A DNA stretch of 17,078 bases, from assembly GCA_937880075.1 (NCBI GenBank), contig CALFLM010000053.1, positions 1-17,078 of the forward strand, given 5' to 3'. A program made the position numbers and the translations under genes. How positions within the stretch are numbered: position 1 is the first letter of the stretch; every line of letters starts with the position of its first letter. This DNA comes from an uncultured Romboutsia sp. (GTDB lineage Bacteria; Bacillota; Clostridia; Peptostreptococcales; Peptostreptococcaceae). Of the stretch, positions 15,813 through 17,078 are shown piece after piece. A model generated the notes under the pieces. The model searched no databases and had not been told where the DNA came from. It worked only from the letters and a program-made list of their open reading frames with translations.

Positions 15813-16823
15813 TTATACTAATGCTTCTTCCGTTTCTGCACATTTAGGATCATTTACTATATCTAAATAACGATCAAAGTTTTCATCTTTCATAAATTCT
15901 ATACAATCAACTGCACGAGTTCTTCCATATTCCCAATAGAAGTCATGATCTTTACCATATGTTATTTGAACTAATGACCATAAAGACCAATGTGCGTTAA
16001 CTAAAAACTTACTTGTAAGCAATCTTGCTCTTTGTTCTTCTGTTGGCTCTCCAGCAAAGTATGTTCTTACATAAAGCTCTTCTTTATCTTTTGGAAGAGG
16101 ATTTTCTACACATACACATGCCATATCGTAAAATCTATCATTCATTCCTCCGTATTCCCAATCTATTACACGCATAACTTTTCCATCATACATAAAGTTT
16201 TCTGCTAGTGTATCATTGTGACATGGAACTAATTTTTGTGGATTATTTTTATAAGCAACTTCTAGTTTGTCTACTTTTTCAGCTATACTATCCCATCCAT
16301 CATATCTCTTTTCAAATCCATTTTCTTTAAGTATTTGCATATATTCTTTCATCTTAGCTATTGGATTAAATATACTTTTAAACTCCATTCCACTATCATG
16401 ATACTTTCTCATAACTTCCGCTGATCTCATAACTACATCTGGATTGTTTATAAAATCCTCTGGATGCATTGTTGCGGATTCTATAAATTCACAAAGTTGT
16501 GATCCTGTCTTTGGATCATAGTAGTATATTTCTGGAGCTATTCCCATACATGCCATTAAAGAAGCATTGTGTTTTTCTGCTGGACGATTTATGTATCCTG
16601 CTGTTCCTACTCCTGCCACACGCATTGCTATTTGAGTACCATCTTCAATCGTAACTTTAAAGTTTTTATTTGTAAGCCCCCCTGGCATTATTTCTATTTT
16701 ACTAAGTTCTTGAGTAAATGCTGTTTTTGTTAAATTAACTAACCTAATAAAATCTGGAATTTCATACGGTTCTATTATCCCCCCAAATACTGACATATTT
16801 GCTCTTATTTTCTCATTCTTCAT
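15813..16823 (-). CDS. Choline/ethanolamine kinase-family protein (LicA-like, APH fold)
   Basis: The 336-residue protein has the aminoglycoside phosphotransferase/choline kinase fold: a nucleotide loop MPGGLTNKNF at 46-55, the catalytic loop CHNDTLAENF at 201-210 with D204 and N209, and the metal-binding IDWEYGG at 220-226 with D221. The first ~35 residues precede the kinase domain. It would phosphorylate choline, ethanolamine or a related amino alcohol with ATP. It is the first gene behind the MerR-type promoter, ahead of eutH, so a link to imported ethanolamine is likely; phosphoethanolamine would feed phospholipid or surface decoration rather than the catabolic path. It could instead act on another amino alcohol or sugar. 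AGGGGG precedes the ATG. Confidence 0.87.
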   Translation of the reverse strand: MKNEKIRANMSVFGGIIEPYEIPDFIRLVNLTKTAFTQELSKIEIMPGGLTNKNFKVTIEDGTQIAMRVAGVGTAGYINRPAEKHNASLMACMGIAPEIYYYDPKTGSQLCEFIESATMHPEDFINNPDVVMRSAEVMRKYHDSGMEFKSIFNPIAKMKEYMQILKENGFEKRYDGWDSIAEKVDKLEVAYKNNPQKLVPCHNDTLAENFMYDGKVMRVIDWEYGGMNDRFYDMACVCVENPLPKDKEELYVRTYFAGEPTEEQRARLLTSKFLVNAHWSLWSLVQITYGKDHDFYWEYGRTRAVDCIEFMKDENFDRYLDIVNDPKCAETEEALV

Positions 16824-16897
16824 AAAAATATCCCCCTAATATGATAAGTTTTTAATTAAAACTATTTCCTATTGAAAACTTTTTCCCTTTGGTTATA

Positions 16898-16928
16898 ATT
16901 TTATACCTTTGTGCAACACAAAGGTCAA
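16898..16928 (-). promoter_or_regulatory. Promoter of the eut array, MerR-type
   Basis: On the minus strand TTGACC (16928-16923) is followed either after 17 bases by TATAAA (16905-16900) or after 19 bases by TAAAAT (16903-16898). The longer spacing is the one MerR-family activators correct by untwisting the spacer. Transcription would start near 16891, giving a leader of about 70 bases before the kinase start. The promoter is filled by a perfect dyad. Confidence 0.75.
16905..16925 (-). promoter_or_regulatory. Probable MerR-family operator in the promoter spacer
   Basis: Two 9-base arms, ACCTTTGTG (16925-16917) and CACAAAGGT (16913-16905), are perfect reverse complements around TTG. The dyad begins inside the last three bases of the -35 box and fills the spacer, the position used by BmrR-like regulators. 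The only regulator gene in the window is MerR-family, so it is the likely partner (inference). Confidence 0.8.
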
Positions 16929-16989
16929 CAGAATATTTCCAATACTTTATTTTAAAAAAATAATTTTAACTTATATTTTCTACTATCCT

Positions 16990-17069
16990 AATATATATGT
17001 TTTAATTAAAATACTTCATTAAGAAGTAAAGTTATTATTTTGTATTGTTCAAAAATACAATAAATAATA
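16990..17069 (-). repeat. Right copy of the ~80-bp inverted repeat flanking the locus
   Basis: The reverse complement of this segment matches 1-79, with the outer 27 bases identical. This copy contains an extra dyad, TACTTC and GAAGTA around TTAAT, which a 3-base difference disrupts in the left copy. It ends 9 bases before the window end, so homology beyond base 1 of the left copy cannot be judged. Bases 16824-16904 hold the leader, and 16929-16989 show only AT-rich sequence with no gene. Confidence 0.85.
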
Positions 17070-17078
17070 AAATTATTT

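Overview
This AT-rich window holds a nearly complete ethanolamine-utilisation (eut) bacterial microcompartment locus. The heavy use of A/T-ending codons, the purine-rich AGGAGG-type ribosome binding sites and the gene set (PduL instead of EutD, the TIGR02536-type protein, a Firmicutes-type EutT) point to a low-GC Clostridia species. A Peptostreptococcaceae relative is plausible, but that placement is inference and the sequence alone does not settle it.

Layout. Bases 1-188 are non-coding and lead into a rightward MerR-family regulator gene (189-1019). Every other gene is on the minus strand, in one long convergent array that ends at a shared hairpin terminator (1029-1061). In transcription order, right to left, it runs: promoter with a MerR-type operator (about 16898-16928); choline/ethanolamine kinase-like gene (15813-16823); eutH permease (14537-15745); agmatinase-family ureohydrolase (13538-14497); hairpin (13431-13462); eutG (12246-13376); eutS (11869-12219); eutP (11415-11867); eutA with a frameshift (9927-11359); eutB; eutC; eutL; an EutK-like shell protein; eutE; eutM; hairpin (4521-4558); eutT; pduL; a TIGR02536-like protein; eutN; a PduT-like tandem BMC protein; eutQ (1067-1540).

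How the genes work together. EutH imports ethanolamine. EutBC, with adenosylcobalamin made by EutT and reactivation by EutA, cleaves it to acetaldehyde and ammonia inside a shell built from EutS, EutM, EutL, the EutK-like protein, the PduT-like trimer and EutN vertices. EutE oxidises acetaldehyde to acetyl-CoA, EutG reduces it to ethanol and recycles NADH, PduL converts acetyl-CoA to acetyl phosphate, and EutP and EutQ are the candidate acetate kinases. No EutV/EutW sensor-antiterminator pair is present. The MerR regulator and a perfect dyad inside the promoter spacer offer an alternative control circuit.

The main points of interest are: a near-identical ~80-bp inverted repeat bracketing the whole window; the MerR-type operator; a single-base frameshift removing the conserved C-terminus of EutA; a ureohydrolase and a kinase embedded in an ethanolamine operon; an EutK-like shell subunit with a Rho_N/SAP-like tail; and a PduT-like shell protein that keeps the iron-sulfur cysteine.
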